Source: Candidatus Anaerobutyricum stercoripullorum
GTDB lineage: Bacteria; Bacillota; Clostridia; Lachnospirales; Lachnospiraceae
Direction of reading: 5' to 3'
Assembly: GCA_019114885.1 (NCBI GenBank)
Contig: DXEQ01000262.1
Coordinates: 1 to 18,669 of the forward strand
Length of the DNA stretch: 18,669 nt
Below are positions 6,497 through 14,237 of this stretch, one piece after another. The notes under the pieces were generated by a model, which was given only the letters and a program-made list of their open reading frames with translations, was not told the DNA's origin and did no database searches. Every line of letters begins with the position of its first letter. The stretch's first letter is position 1. The translations under genes and the position numbers were made by a program.

Positions 6497-7453
6497 TTAG
6501 CAGCTGCCGGTCAGCAGTTCATAAAGCTCTTTCAGGGTCGTTACCTGATTGACTTCCTGTCTTAGCCGCGACGATCCGCGAAGTCCCGCCGTATACCAGG
6601 CTGCGTGCTTTCGCATCTCCCGGATTCCCGTGTACTCGCCCTTGTAGCGCACACAGAGGGCCGCGTGACGAAGCAGCATGTCGATCCTCTCCTGCGCTGT
6701 GGGCGGCGCCGGCACAGGCTCGCCTCGCAGTGCAGCCCGGATCTCCCGGAAAATCCACGGATTCCCCTTGCTTCCCCGGGCCACCATGATACCATCGCAG
6801 CCGGTCTGCTCCCGAATGGCCAATGCCGCCTCAGCGCTTAAGATATCTCCGTTGGCGATCACTGGCAGGGAGACTGCCTCCTTCACCTGCCGGATGGCCT
6901 CCCAGTCCGCCCGGCCGCTGTAATACTGCTCCCTCGTCCTGCCATGGACAGCAATGGCGTCGGCGCCGCTGTCCTCCATGACGCGGGCGAACTCCACCGC
7001 ATTCTTATGGGCCTCGTCAAATCCCAGACGAAACTTCACTGTCACCGGAAGAGAGACCGCCTTCTTAACCTCCCGCACGATCCTTCCTGCCAGTTCCGGC
7101 TGCTTCATCAGGGCGGAGCCCTCGTGATTATTGACGATCTTCGGCACCGGACATCCCATGTTGATGTCAACGAAGGCAAAGCCCCTGTCTTCTATCTTAT
7201 GGGCCATCTGTCCCATTAATTCCGGTTCCGAACCGAAAATCTGCACGCCCACCGGAGCCTCCCCCGGATCGGTCTCCAGCAGGGGAATCGTATTCTTGTT
7301 GCCGTAATACAGCGCCTTGGCGCTGATCATCTCCGTCACCGTCACATCACAGCCTTGCTCCCGGCACAGCAGACGAAACGCCAGGTCCGTGACTCCCGCC
7401 ATGGGCCCCAGTATCACAGGAAATGTACTGCCGTAGATCCGTTCTACTGCCAA
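6497..7453 (-). CDS. dusB: DusB-type tRNA-dihydrouridine synthase
   Basis: FMN-dependent reductase that converts specific uridines in tRNA to dihydrouridine. It has a TIM-barrel opening with PVILGPMAGVTDLAFRLLC. The catalytic-cysteine motif NMGCP is followed by VPKIVNNHEGSALM, and the FMN and substrate elements KFRLGFD, VHGRTREQYYSG, IANGDI and VARGSKGNPWIF are all present. A helical C-terminal domain ends in LLTGSC. The frame is open to an ATG at 7567 inside coaX, but that adds 38 residues unlike the family and has no ribosome binding site. A TTG at 7453 follows an AAGGA-rich site and gives the expected N-terminus. This start is inferred. The gene lies 94 bases after coaX with no terminator or clear promoter between, so it is likely the last gene of the argF-birA-coaX operon. 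Confidence 0.92.
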   Translation of the reverse strand: MAVERIYGSTFPVILGPMAGVTDLAFRLLCREQGCDVTVTEMISAKALYYGNKNTIPLLETDPGEAPVGVQIFGSEPELMGQMAHKIEDRGFAFVDINMGCPVPKIVNNHEGSALMKQPELAGRIVREVKKAVSLPVTVKFRLGFDEAHKNAVEFARVMEDSGADAIAVHGRTREQYYSGRADWEAIRQVKEAVSLPVIANGDILSAEAALAIREQTGCDGIMVARGSKGNPWIFREIRAALRGEPVPAPPTAQERIDMLLRHAALCVRYKGEYTGIREMRKHAAWYTAGLRGSSRLRQEVNQVTTLKELYELLTGSC

Positions 7454-7547
7454 CTGTCCTTCCTTCTTCGTCCCGGACAGCACGTCCTGCCCGGCCGCTG
7501 CCACCCGGACAGCGCATCCGCCCCGGCTGTCGTCCGTTACATTTTTA

Positions 7548-8318
7548 TTATCGTTTCTGCTTATCATAAATAATCTGCAGTCCCTTCAGTGTCAGATTGG
7601 CGTCATAGTAGTCGATGCAGTCGGTCTCTTCCGCGATCATCTTGCCCAGACCGCCGGTGGCTACCACCTTGACATCCTCGTAACCGCTCTCCTCAATGAT
7701 CTTACGGATAATATACTCCGTCTGACCGATATATCCATATACGAGACCGGCCTGCATACCGGTGACCGTCTCTCCGGTCAGGATGGAATCCGGCTTGCGG
7801 ATCTCAATCTCCGGCAGCTTGGCCGCATGCTGCCACAGGGCGTTGGCCGATGTGCGGATACCCGGGGAGATCACACAGCCGATGAACTCGCCGTTCGGCG
7901 TGATGATATCGTAGGTCGTGGCCGTACCGAAGTCCACCACGATGACCGGTCCGCCGTAAAGCTCGTATCCGGCTACCGCGTCCACAATCCGGTCCGCTCC
8001 CGTCTCCTTCGGGTTGGCCGTCTTGATCTTGATTCCTGTCTTAATGCCTGCGCCCACGATGATCGGCTGCAGGCTGAAATACTTGATGATGGCGCTGGTG
8101 AAAGAATGCATCACCGCCGGTACCACCGACGCGATGATGACGGCATCCACATCCTCCCGGCAATACCCCTTATACTGAATCGCCTGCAGAATAAACAGAC
8201 CATATTCATCGGATGTACGGTTGATCTTTGTTCTTATACGAAAGGTATCGCAGAGCTTCTTCCCCTGAAAGATACCAAAGGTGATATCCGTATTTCCAAT
8301 ATCGATTCCAATTAACAT
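7548..8318 (-). CDS. coaX: Type III pantothenate kinase CoaX
   Basis: Phosphorylates pantothenate, the first step of coenzyme A synthesis. The 256 residues fit the family. It shows the acetate kinase/actin-like fold signatures: the phosphate-binding IGIDIGNT at the start (3-10), the catalytic-base region TGADRIVDA (106-114), DFGTATTYDI (129-138), GYIGQTEYI near 195-203 and the adenosine motif ATGGLG (220-225). Type III enzymes are not inhibited by CoA and need a monovalent cation. AGGAGG lies nine bases upstream of the ATG. It follows the DUF6145-like gene by 24 bases. Its pairing with birA and dusB is familiar in Clostridia and joins CoA and biotin metabolism in one transcript. Confidence 0.96.
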   Translation of the reverse strand: MLIGIDIGNTDITFGIFQGKKLCDTFRIRTKINRTSDEYGLFILQAIQYKGYCREDVDAVIIASVVPAVMHSFTSAIIKYFSLQPIIVGAGIKTGIKIKTANPKETGADRIVDAVAGYELYGGPVIVVDFGTATTYDIITPNGEFIGCVISPGIRTSANALWQHAAKLPEIEIRKPDSILTGETVTGMQAGLVYGYIGQTEYIIRKIIEESGYEDVKVVATGGLGKMIAEETDCIDYYDANLTLKGLQIIYDKQKR

Positions 8319-8342
8319 GCTTTTGCTCCTCCTGTGTAAGTC

Positions 8343-8675
8343 TTACTTTATTTCCTCCTGAAGAAAAAATACTTTATAATACATCTCAAGACTCTCCAGC
8401 AATTCCCGTTTCTCCTGCTGAATCTGCTTGATCTTCAGTACGCTCCCAATCTCGTCAAAGAGAAAGTCATCCTCCCGGCTCTCGGTGACCAGATTCAGGT
8501 TGCCCTCCTCATCAAACTCAAGGCGGAGTATCCCGCCCACATCCTCCGTGTAAAGCACACAGAGAATCTTGAGCTCATCCTTCACCTGCTTCGGCAGGGA
8601 ATCAAACTCCGGATTAAAATAAAAAAGCTGCTCATACTGGCTGGCACCGCACAGTATCTTCTTATCTTCTAACAT
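8343..8675 (-). CDS. Small conserved protein resembling DUF6145
   Basis: A 110-residue soluble protein without a signal peptide or membrane segment. It opens MLEDKKILCGASQYEQLFYF, has a middle part LKILCVLYTEDVGGILRLEFDEEGNL with strand-like alternation, and ends in a helical, charged stretch (EIGSVLKIKQIQQEKRELLESLEMYYKVFF). I recall this pattern as the DUF6145 family of Lachnospiraceae; that is from memory. No catalytic motif is evident, and the two N-terminal-half cysteines (C9, C39) are not arranged as a metal site. AAGGAG lies five bases before the ATG at 8675. It sits between birA and coaX, 24 bases before coaX and 114 bases after birA. Its function is unknown. Confidence 0.8.
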   Translation of the reverse strand: MLEDKKILCGASQYEQLFYFNPEFDSLPKQVKDELKILCVLYTEDVGGILRLEFDEEGNLNLVTESREDDFLFDEIGSVLKIKQIQQEKRELLESLEMYYKVFFLQEEIK

Positions 8676-8789
8676 ATATACTCCTTATATTCTCGCGGAA
8701 ATGTCCGCGGCACGGGCTTTCTTTAAACAGTCGGCTTCTCCACCGCCCGGCGGACTATCACTCCCCGGACGCGGCCGCCTTCGCGCCGC

Positions 8790-9770
8790 TCATACATATC
8801 CATATAATCCCCGGACAGACACCTCGCCGCTGCAGATGCACTCGGTCTGACCATCCGCATCCTGCACCAGCAGCTCACCCCGCTCATTGACTCCCACAGC
8901 CCGGCGGATGATCTCCTGCCCCCGGCGGATGAGCCGGACTTCCCGGCCCACATTGACAAGCTTCGAAGCATACTCCTTCACAAAAGGTTCAAAGCTCTGT
9001 TCTTTCAGAAAAATGTCATATCTCTCCTGAAACTCCCGGAGAAAATCTGCCAGAAAAGCCGCCCGCACCGTCCGCTGCCCGGTCTCCCGGTACAGGGAGG
9101 TCGCCATGGCGGCAATCTCCTCCGGAAAGTCTTCCCGGTTGATATTAAAGCCGACGCCAATGACCACATAGGAGATCTCATCCATCTCCAGTCCCATCTC
9201 CGTGAGGATTCCGCAAAGCTTCTTCCCATGCCAGACCACGTCGTTGGGCCACTTGATCTGGCAGCCGGCCCCGCCGTACTTTTCAAAGGCGGCGGCCGCT
9301 GCCAGGGCCGTCACCAGCGTCAGCATGGAAGCCCGCTCCGGAGGAAGAGACGGACGCAGCAGCATGGAACAGAAAATGTCCTGTCCTGCCGGAGAGCTCC
9401 ACACTCTTCCCCGCCGTCCCTTGCCCGCCGTCTGTTCTTCCGTCACAAAGAGGGCGCCGTCTCCAATCCCCCGCATGGCCTGCCTCTTGGCCTCCTCGTT
9501 GGTGGAATCCACCGACGGGAAACAAAAAACAGGCCCGGGCCAGAATTCCTCCGGCAGATATTGCCGGACGACCTCTTCCTTCAGCAAATCCGGGCTTTGC
9601 AAAAGCCGGTAACCCTTCCGGGTTACCGACTCAATCTCATATCCTTCTTTTTTCAGTGTATTGATACATTTCCACACGGCAGTGCGGGACACACCGAGGT
9701 GTTCGCAGAGCGCCTGCCCCGACACGAACCCATCCTTCTGCCGCAGGAACTGCAGAATCTGTTCTTTCAT
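8790..9770 (-). CDS. birA: BirA: biotin-protein ligase with repressor domain
   Basis: Bifunctional biotin-[acetyl-CoA-carboxylase] ligase and biotin-dependent repressor, 326 residues. The N-terminal winged helix-turn-helix (about 1-60) contains VSGQALCEHLGVSRTAVWKC, then EIESVTRKGYRL. The catalytic domain shows SVDSTNEEA (86-94), the biotinyl-AMP loop GKGRRGR (116-122), KWPNDV (173-178) and GILTEM (187-192). A C-terminal SH3-like domain ends in GEVSVRGLYGYV. With both domains present it can both load biotin onto carboxylases and repress biotin genes. The open frame extends to 9941 but that part overlaps argF; the start at 9770 matches the family N-terminus and lies ten bases after the argF stop. 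It is therefore co-transcribed with argF. Confidence 0.96.
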   Translation of the reverse strand: MKEQILQFLRQKDGFVSGQALCEHLGVSRTAVWKCINTLKKEGYEIESVTRKGYRLLQSPDLLKEEVVRQYLPEEFWPGPVFCFPSVDSTNEEAKRQAMRGIGDGALFVTEEQTAGKGRRGRVWSSPAGQDIFCSMLLRPSLPPERASMLTLVTALAAAAAFEKYGGAGCQIKWPNDVVWHGKKLCGILTEMGLEMDEISYVVIGVGFNINREDFPEEIAAMATSLYRETGQRTVRAAFLADFLREFQERYDIFLKEQSFEPFVKEYASKLVNVGREVRLIRRGQEIIRRAVGVNERGELLVQDADGQTECICSGEVSVRGLYGYV

Positions 9771-9780
9771 GGTTCTTCCG

Positions 9781-10767
9781 TTACCGTCCCAGCGTGGCCA
9801 CCATGACCGCCTTGATAGTATGCATCCGGTTCTCCGCCTCATCAAAGACCACGGAGCACTCCGAGCGGAAGACCTCGTCCTCCACCTCCCGGATATCCAG
9901 TCCCAGCCGGTCGCGCATATCCTGTGCCACTGCCGTGTCAAAATTGTGGTAAGCCGGCAGACAATGCATGAAGAGACAGTCCGGATTGCCGGTATCTTCC
10001 ATCATCTTCCGGGTAATCCGGTACGGGGAAAGGGCCTTCACCCTCGCCGGATAGATCTCCTCCGGCTCTCCCATGCTCACCCACACGTCGCCGTAGATCA
10101 CATCGGAACCCTTCACATCTTCCGGGTCGTGGGTGATCTCAATGACCGCGCCGCTCTCTTTTGCCAGCTTCCGCGAGATCTCCAGCACTGCCGGGTCGCA
10201 GACCGTCTCTTCCGGTCCCACCGCCTTAAAGTGCAATCCCATGATCGCGCAGCCGTACATGAGAGCATACATGACATTATCGGAAAGGTCGCCCACAAAG
10301 GTCAGATGCATGTCCGAAAGCGGCTTGTCGATGTGCTCCTCCATGGTGAGGAAATCCGCCAGCACCTGCGTCGGATGGTCCGTATCCGTAAGACCGTTCC
10401 ACACCGGCACACCGGAATGTTCCGCCAGTGCCTCAACAATCTCCTGCCCATATCCCCGGTACTCGATGGCGTCATAGATACGGCCAAATACCTTCGCCGT
10501 ATCCTCGACGGTCTCCTTCTTATTCATATGAGAGTTGGACAGAAATGTCACATGCGCACCCTCATCCGCGGCAGCCACCTCGAAAGAACAGCGGGTTCTC
10601 GTGGAGGACTTATCAAAAATAAGAACGATGTTCTTCCCTTTCAGTTCTTCACCCGGTACTCCGCTCTTCTTCTTCTCCTTCAGCTGATGTGCCAGATCCA
10701 GCAGATAGCGGATCTCTTCCTTATTAAAATCCAGTAATGTTAAAAAATTACGACCTTTTAAATTCAT
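9781..10767 (-). CDS. argF: Ornithine carbamoyltransferase
   Basis: Transfers the carbamoyl group of carbamoyl phosphate to ornithine, making citrulline (arginine synthesis; the reverse reaction occurs in arginine catabolism). From the start at 10767 it is 328 residues. Carbamoyl-phosphate motif STRTRCSFE is at 55-63, DHPTQ at 130-134, the ornithine-binding region DVWVSMG at 227-233 and the catalytic HCLPA at 268-272. The loop FLSNSHMNKKETVEDTAKV (75-93) differs from the common Gly-Pro/Ser-Gln-Ile-Gly form but keeps KE. GGGAGG lies six bases before 10767; another ATG at 10773 abuts it and is disfavoured. No other arg or arc genes are nearby, so anabolic versus catabolic use cannot be decided here. 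A promoter with a possible arginine-repressor site precedes it. Confidence 0.95.
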   Translation of the reverse strand: MNLKGRNFLTLLDFNKEEIRYLLDLAHQLKEKKKSGVPGEELKGKNIVLIFDKSSTRTRCSFEVAAADEGAHVTFLSNSHMNKKETVEDTAKVFGRIYDAIEYRGYGQEIVEALAEHSGVPVWNGLTDTDHPTQVLADFLTMEEHIDKPLSDMHLTFVGDLSDNVMYALMYGCAIMGLHFKAVGPEETVCDPAVLEISRKLAKESGAVIEITHDPEDVKGSDVIYGDVWVSMGEPEEIYPARVKALSPYRITRKMMEDTGNPDCLFMHCLPAYHNFDTAVAQDMRDRLGLDIREVEDEVFRSECSVVFDEAENRMHTIKAVMVATLGR

Positions 10768-10841
10768 ATTCATCCTCCCGAGCTGTGACGCTCCCGTGCG
10801 TCTTCTTCTCACGTCTTCCGCGAGGAAATGGCTCACGCTCT

Positions 10842-10888
10842 ATTATGCCTTATTTAAACTTTTTATCAAATTTTTATTATGGTGTCAA
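10842..10888 (-). promoter_or_regulatory. argF promoter region with possible ARG box
   Basis: Two overlapping minus-strand promoters can be drawn. One has TTGACA (10883-10888), a 17-base spacer and TAAAAA (10860-10865). The other has TTGATA (10864-10869), a 16-base spacer and CATAAT (10842-10847). The stretch CATAATAAAAATTTGAT (within 10865-10882) resembles the ArgR/AhrC box of Firmicutes, with one base missing and two differing. Arginine repression is therefore plausible but unproven. The leader before the start codon includes a small GACGC/GCGTC hairpin. Confidence 0.6.
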
Positions 10889-10899
10889 GTATTATTCTA

Positions 10900-10940
10900 C
10901 GTACATTTCAGGCGGTTTTCCCGGCCTGTGCCGTACATTT
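10900..10940. repeat. Small hairpin flanked by 9-base direct repeats
   Basis: CGTACATTT occurs at 10900-10908 and again at 10932-10940. Between them lies an imperfect inverted repeat, CAGGCGG/CCGGCCTG (10909-10928, TTTT-rich loop). It sits between the polymerase stop codon and the argF promoter. It lacks a minus-strand T-run and so is not a convincing terminator. Its role is unknown. Confidence 0.4.
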
Positions 10941-10962
10941 TTTGCCTGCGGCGCCTCCTGTT

Positions 10963-11037
10963 GTCAGTGGGTCACATAGGCTTATGGACAATGTGAAGCT
11001 TCGAACGAAGCGCCTGTCTGGGTCAGTGGGTCACATA
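10963..11037. repeat. 16-base direct repeat duplicating the end of the polymerase gene
   Basis: GTCAGTGGGTCACATA is present at 10963-10978 and 11022-11037, 59 bases apart and identical. The right copy contains the last four codons and stop of the LTA-synthase-family gene (Y-V-T-H-stop on the minus strand). The left copy lies in the intergenic region. Between them is a perfect GCTTCG/CGAAGC palindrome (10998-11011). It could be the scar of a deletion or insertion. Confidence 0.6.
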
Positions 11038-12900
11038 CTCCGCGATCAGGTTATAGTCCAGCACCTCTTTACACGTATCCAGCAGGGCTGTCGCCCGGTC
11101 GGAATACTGCTGACACAGCGCGTTATTCCGGTTCATTTTCTCCCCGTTTCTCAAATCCCAGACGCTTCCGCTCTCCACGGTGCCGTCCTTTCCGATGGCA
11201 AAGAGCATATTGTTGTCCCCGGTGATAAAGGAGCCTTTGCCGATGTAAGAAATCTGTGCCACAAATCCTTCGTCCGCGTTGAGCAGGTCATGGCCGAAGA
11301 TAAATGGATGACCCGGTTCCACGTCCATGAGGTTCATGACGGTCGGCAGGATATCCACCTGACCGCCCACCGTATCGATGGTCTCCGCCTCCCCCAGTCC
11401 GGGGATGTGGATGATCAGCGGCACGTTGAGCATCTCGTCAAAATTGTATTCCTTTCCCAGAAACCGGCTCATGCTGCTTTTCACCGACGGCGTCTCCATG
11501 TTCATACCCTGATGGTCTCCGTAAATGACGATCATCGTATCTTCGTAAAGTCCTGCTTCTTTCAGATATTCGATGAGCTTGCCGAAGGCCTCATCCGTAT
11601 AGCGGATCGTCTGCAGATACCCGCCGAAGGTCGTCCCCTCGTCCTCCGGCCGCAACACAAGGCTGGCAAGCGACGGATCCAGCTCATAGGGGATATGGTT
11701 GGTCAGCGTGATCATGAAACTGAAAAACGGCTGCGGCTTCTCCTTTAAGATATCCACCGCCTGCCGAAACATTTCCTTATCCGTCAGGCCAAACCCGGAC
11801 ACCTCTGTCATGGTCAGTTCCTCCTGGGAGTAGAAATGCTGGAATCCCTGGGTCTTATAGGCTTCCTCCCGGTTCCAGAATGTCTTGGTATAGCCGTGGA
11901 AGGCGTAAGCGCCGTATCCCTCGCCCCGCAGAATCCATGGTAGCCCCTGAAAGGTATTGTCCACGTAGAGGCGGTAACACTCCCGCACATCGTTGGGGTA
12001 GAGCCCGTTCAGCGCGGCAAACTCCGCGTCGCTGGTATTGCCCACCCCGGTGGTGGAGTAAAAATGGTTAAAATAAAATGTATCCTCTTCCAGCAGAGCG
12101 TTGAGATTCGGCGTCAGCTCCTGCCCGTTGTACTCTGCCCCGATGACAAAATCATTGAGAGACTCTGTCTGAATGAGAATCAGGTTCTTTCCCTTGGCCA
12201 CGCCTTTGTACTCTTCCCCCGATGACCGGGGAACCAGTTCTTCCATGGTCTTTAAGATGGCGTCCTCGTCCACCTCACCGCGCCGGAGCCTTCCCAGTAC
12301 ATTTACCAGAATATCGTTGGTGTGGTAAGTAAAGAACTCGATATGGTTGACCTTCTGCACCGAGCGCAGATTATAAGGATTGCAGCCGTAATAATACCAG
12401 GCGCACACCATGGCAAGAAGCAACAGGGCGTGCACCCCCACGTACGGCACAAACCTGCGCATGGACATGGCCGCCAGCGCCTCGCCTCTTTTTTGGCGCA
12501 GCCGGTAAAAATACAGCACAAAGGGATAATCTATGAGTGTCAGGACACAGCCGGGACTCACAGCCGCTCCGATCACATTGCCGTCCCCGGCAATCTGCCC
12601 CAGACTGGTCAGCTGGTAAATCTGATTGACGGAAATGTACCGGCCAAAATAGCTGCTGTAAGCCGCATCCGCAAACATCACCAACGTGATCACCGTATAG
12701 CAGATATAAAAAATCCACCGGGACGCCTTCCCCCGCCCCATGGAACAGATCTCAAACAATCCGAAAAGGAAAAGTACCGTGAGAACCGGCACCTCATAGA
12801 CATTCATCATATCCAGCCGGTCCGTCTGCCAGTAAAAAATAAAAATCTTCAGCGCCAGAAACGGCCACGCCCACCAGAAGTGCCTGAAATATTTTGTCAA
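11023..12900 (-). CDS. LTA synthase family membrane phosphoglycerol transferase
   Basis: A 625-residue alkaline-phosphatase-superfamily enzyme of the LtaS type, expected to polymerise glycerol phosphate (or a related group) onto an envelope glycolipid outside the cell. About five transmembrane helices occupy residues 10-180. The extracellular catalytic domain (about 225-600) keeps the manganese and nucleophile residues: Glu246 in LIQTES, Thr289 in VGNTSDAEF, His412 in LTNHIPYE, and Asp462-His463 in YGDHQG. The start is a TTG at 12900, backed by AGGGGG seven bases upstream; no ATG gives a better N-terminus. It appears to be a single-gene transcript with its own promoter, and I see no clear terminator after it. 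The exact polymer (lipoteichoic acid or another glycerol phosphate polymer) is not decided by sequence. Confidence 0.93.
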   Translation of the reverse strand: MTKYFRHFWWAWPFLALKIFIFYWQTDRLDMMNVYEVPVLTVLFLFGLFEICSMGRGKASRWIFYICYTVITLVMFADAAYSSYFGRYISVNQIYQLTSLGQIAGDGNVIGAAVSPGCVLTLIDYPFVLYFYRLRQKRGEALAAMSMRRFVPYVGVHALLLLAMVCAWYYYGCNPYNLRSVQKVNHIEFFTYHTNDILVNVLGRLRRGEVDEDAILKTMEELVPRSSGEEYKGVAKGKNLILIQTESLNDFVIGAEYNGQELTPNLNALLEEDTFYFNHFYSTTGVGNTSDAEFAALNGLYPNDVRECYRLYVDNTFQGLPWILRGEGYGAYAFHGYTKTFWNREEAYKTQGFQHFYSQEELTMTEVSGFGLTDKEMFRQAVDILKEKPQPFFSFMITLTNHIPYELDPSLASLVLRPEDEGTTFGGYLQTIRYTDEAFGKLIEYLKEAGLYEDTMIVIYGDHQGMNMETPSVKSSMSRFLGKEYNFDEMLNVPLIIHIPGLGEAETIDTVGGQVDILPTVMNLMDVEPGHPFIFGHDLLNADEGFVAQISYIGKGSFITGDNNMLFAIGKDGTVESGSVWDLRNGEKMNRNNALCQQYSDRATALLDTCKEVLDYNLIAEYVTH

Positions 12901-13048
12901 GGCAAAGCCCCCTCTCTTTTATGTAAATCCTTCGTATGCCGGATGACTGCCAGGGCTGCCGCACCTGCACGGCGATGCCCAAATTATTGATGCTTCTGCA
13001 CATTTGCAGTCGTTTTCGGGCTGTCCGGTCAATTCAGCACACTAACGT

Positions 13049-13077
13049 ATCATAGCACAAAACCCGGGCGCTGAAAA
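13049..13077 (-). promoter_or_regulatory. Candidate promoter of the LTA-synthase-family gene
   Basis: On the minus strand TATGAT (-10, 13049-13054) preceded by TGC as an extended -10, with a poor -35 TTTTCA (13072-13077) at 17 bases. It begins directly after the terminator of the SPFH operon and would give a leader of about 140 bases. That leader holds no recognised riboswitch. Confidence 0.5.
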
Positions 13078-13078
13078 G

Positions 13079-13111
13079 AAAAAAAGTCCGGCTGAATACT
13101 CTCAGCCGAAC
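13079..13111 (-). terminator. Strong terminator after the NfeD-SPFH operon
   Basis: On the minus strand GTTCGGCTGA pairs with TCAGCCGGAC (10 pairs including one G-U) around a 6-base loop and is followed directly by seven T (13079-13085). It lies about 80 bases after the SPFH stop codon. Confidence 0.92.
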
Positions 13112-13189
13112 CTCTTTGTTCGTATCTCGATATTGTCAGGGCACTGTCATCCACGCCTGCTGCCGGCGCTTTCGATGCTTCCGCGTCTG

Positions 13190-14137
13190 TTACTTCGCAT
13201 CTGTCTCCGGGTCCACGGCCACTTCCTTTATGGAAGAAACCAGACCGGCAAGTCCCTGAATCTCTGACGGAACGATGATCTTGGTTGCTTTGCCATCCGC
13301 CGCCTTCTGAAATGCCTCCAGAGACTTCAGCTTGATGACCGCCTCGTCAGCGCCTGCTTCTTTGATGGCTCTAAGACCATCGGCAGTCGCCTGCTGTACT
13401 TTGAGGATGGCTTCCGCCTGACCTTCCGCTTCGCGGATGGTGGCCTCCTTCTTGGCCTCGGCGTTGAGGATGGCCGCCTCTTTCTCGGCCTCCGCCTCCA
13501 GAATCATAGCTTCCTTATGTCCCTCTGCGATGAGGACGGAGGACTTCTTCTCACCCTCTGCCCGCAGGATGGCCTCACGGCGCTCCCGCTCCGCCTTCAT
13601 CTGCTTCTCCATGGCGTTCTGAATCTCCGCCGGAGGGATGATATTCTTAAGTTCCACACGGTTGACCTTGATACCCCATGGGTCTGTGGCCTCATCCAGC
13701 GTCGCCCGCATCTTCGTGTTGATAGTCTCACGGGAAGTGAGGGTGGCGTCCAGCTCCAGATCACCGATGATGTTACGGAGGGTGGTCGCCGTCAGGTTCT
13801 CGATGGCCATGATCGGGTTATCCACACCGTAGGCGTAGAGCTTCGGGTCCGTGATCTGATAATAGACTACCGTGTCAATCCGCATGGTAACGTTATCCTT
13901 GGTGATCACAGGCTGCGGTGCAAAATCCACCACCTGTTCTTTCAGGACAACCTTTCTCGCCACCCGGTCAATAAACGGCACTTTGAAATGCAGGCCCACC
14001 GACCAGGTTCCGTTGTACGCGCCGAGACGCTCGATAACATATGCCTGTGCCTGCGGTACGATCCTGACACAGGATACAATAATGTAAATGATCAAAATGA
14101 TCACTATGATCAGAAAAATATTGCCAATGATATGCAT
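13190..14137 (-). CDS. SPFH/Band 7 (stomatin-like) membrane protein
   Basis: A 315-residue flotillin/stomatin-like protein that likely forms oligomers in functional membrane microdomains. One N-terminal transmembrane helix (about 3-24) is followed by the Band 7 domain (about 26-185, with VPQAQAYVIERLGAYNGTW, GLHFKVPFIDRV and KVNRVELKNIIPP). A long Ala/Glu-rich coiled coil follows (about 165-245, repeats such as AEAEKEAAILNAEAKKEA), then a small C-terminal domain. An upstream ATG at 14158 exists, but AGGAGG sits six bases before the ATG of the HTH-less MHIIGNIF start at 14137, which I chose. It follows the NfeD gene by 100 bases; NfeD-SPFH pairing is a long-known conserved association, with NfeD thought to act on the stomatin partner. 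The cellular cargo is unknown. Confidence 0.94.
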   Translation of the reverse strand: MHIIGNIFLIIVIILIIYIIVSCVRIVPQAQAYVIERLGAYNGTWSVGLHFKVPFIDRVARKVVLKEQVVDFAPQPVITKDNVTMRIDTVVYYQITDPKLYAYGVDNPIMAIENLTATTLRNIIGDLELDATLTSRETINTKMRATLDEATDPWGIKVNRVELKNIIPPAEIQNAMEKQMKAERERREAILRAEGEKKSSVLIAEGHKEAMILEAEAEKEAAILNAEAKKEATIREAEGQAEAILKVQQATADGLRAIKEAGADEAVIKLKSLEAFQKAADGKATKIIVPSEIQGLAGLVSSIKEVAVDPETDAK

Positions 14138-14237
14138 GCTGCTCCTCCTGTTCTGCAATAATTATGTATGCGGTTGTACTTCCGCCTGACTGTCCTGCCC
14201 GCGCGTTCTTCCCTCGCGCAAAGACGCGCAGTCCGGT

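Noticed and set aside
8694..8709. CGCGGA/TCCGCG hairpin between birA and the DUF6145-like gene
   Set aside because: Not followed by T residues on the minus strand and lies just before a ribosome binding site, so it is not a terminator.
8723..8971. 82-codon minus-strand frame over the birA end
   Set aside because: Overlaps the birA C-terminal domain in another frame, with no ribosome binding site and a composition typical of a shadow.
9661..10737. 358-codon plus-strand open frame opposite argF
   Set aside because: It mirrors argF almost exactly. His/Arg-rich low-quality translation without motifs is typical of a shadow frame.
10892..10945. Possible 13-codon leader peptide (MYGTGRENRLKCT) between the polymerase and argF
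   Set aside because: AGGAGG is about 15 bases from the ATG, too far. The frame ends before the predicted argF promoter, so it would not lie in the argF leader.
10879..11748. 289-codon plus-strand open frame opposite the LTA-synthase-family gene
   Set aside because: Antisense to a gene with intact catalytic residues, and no start signals.
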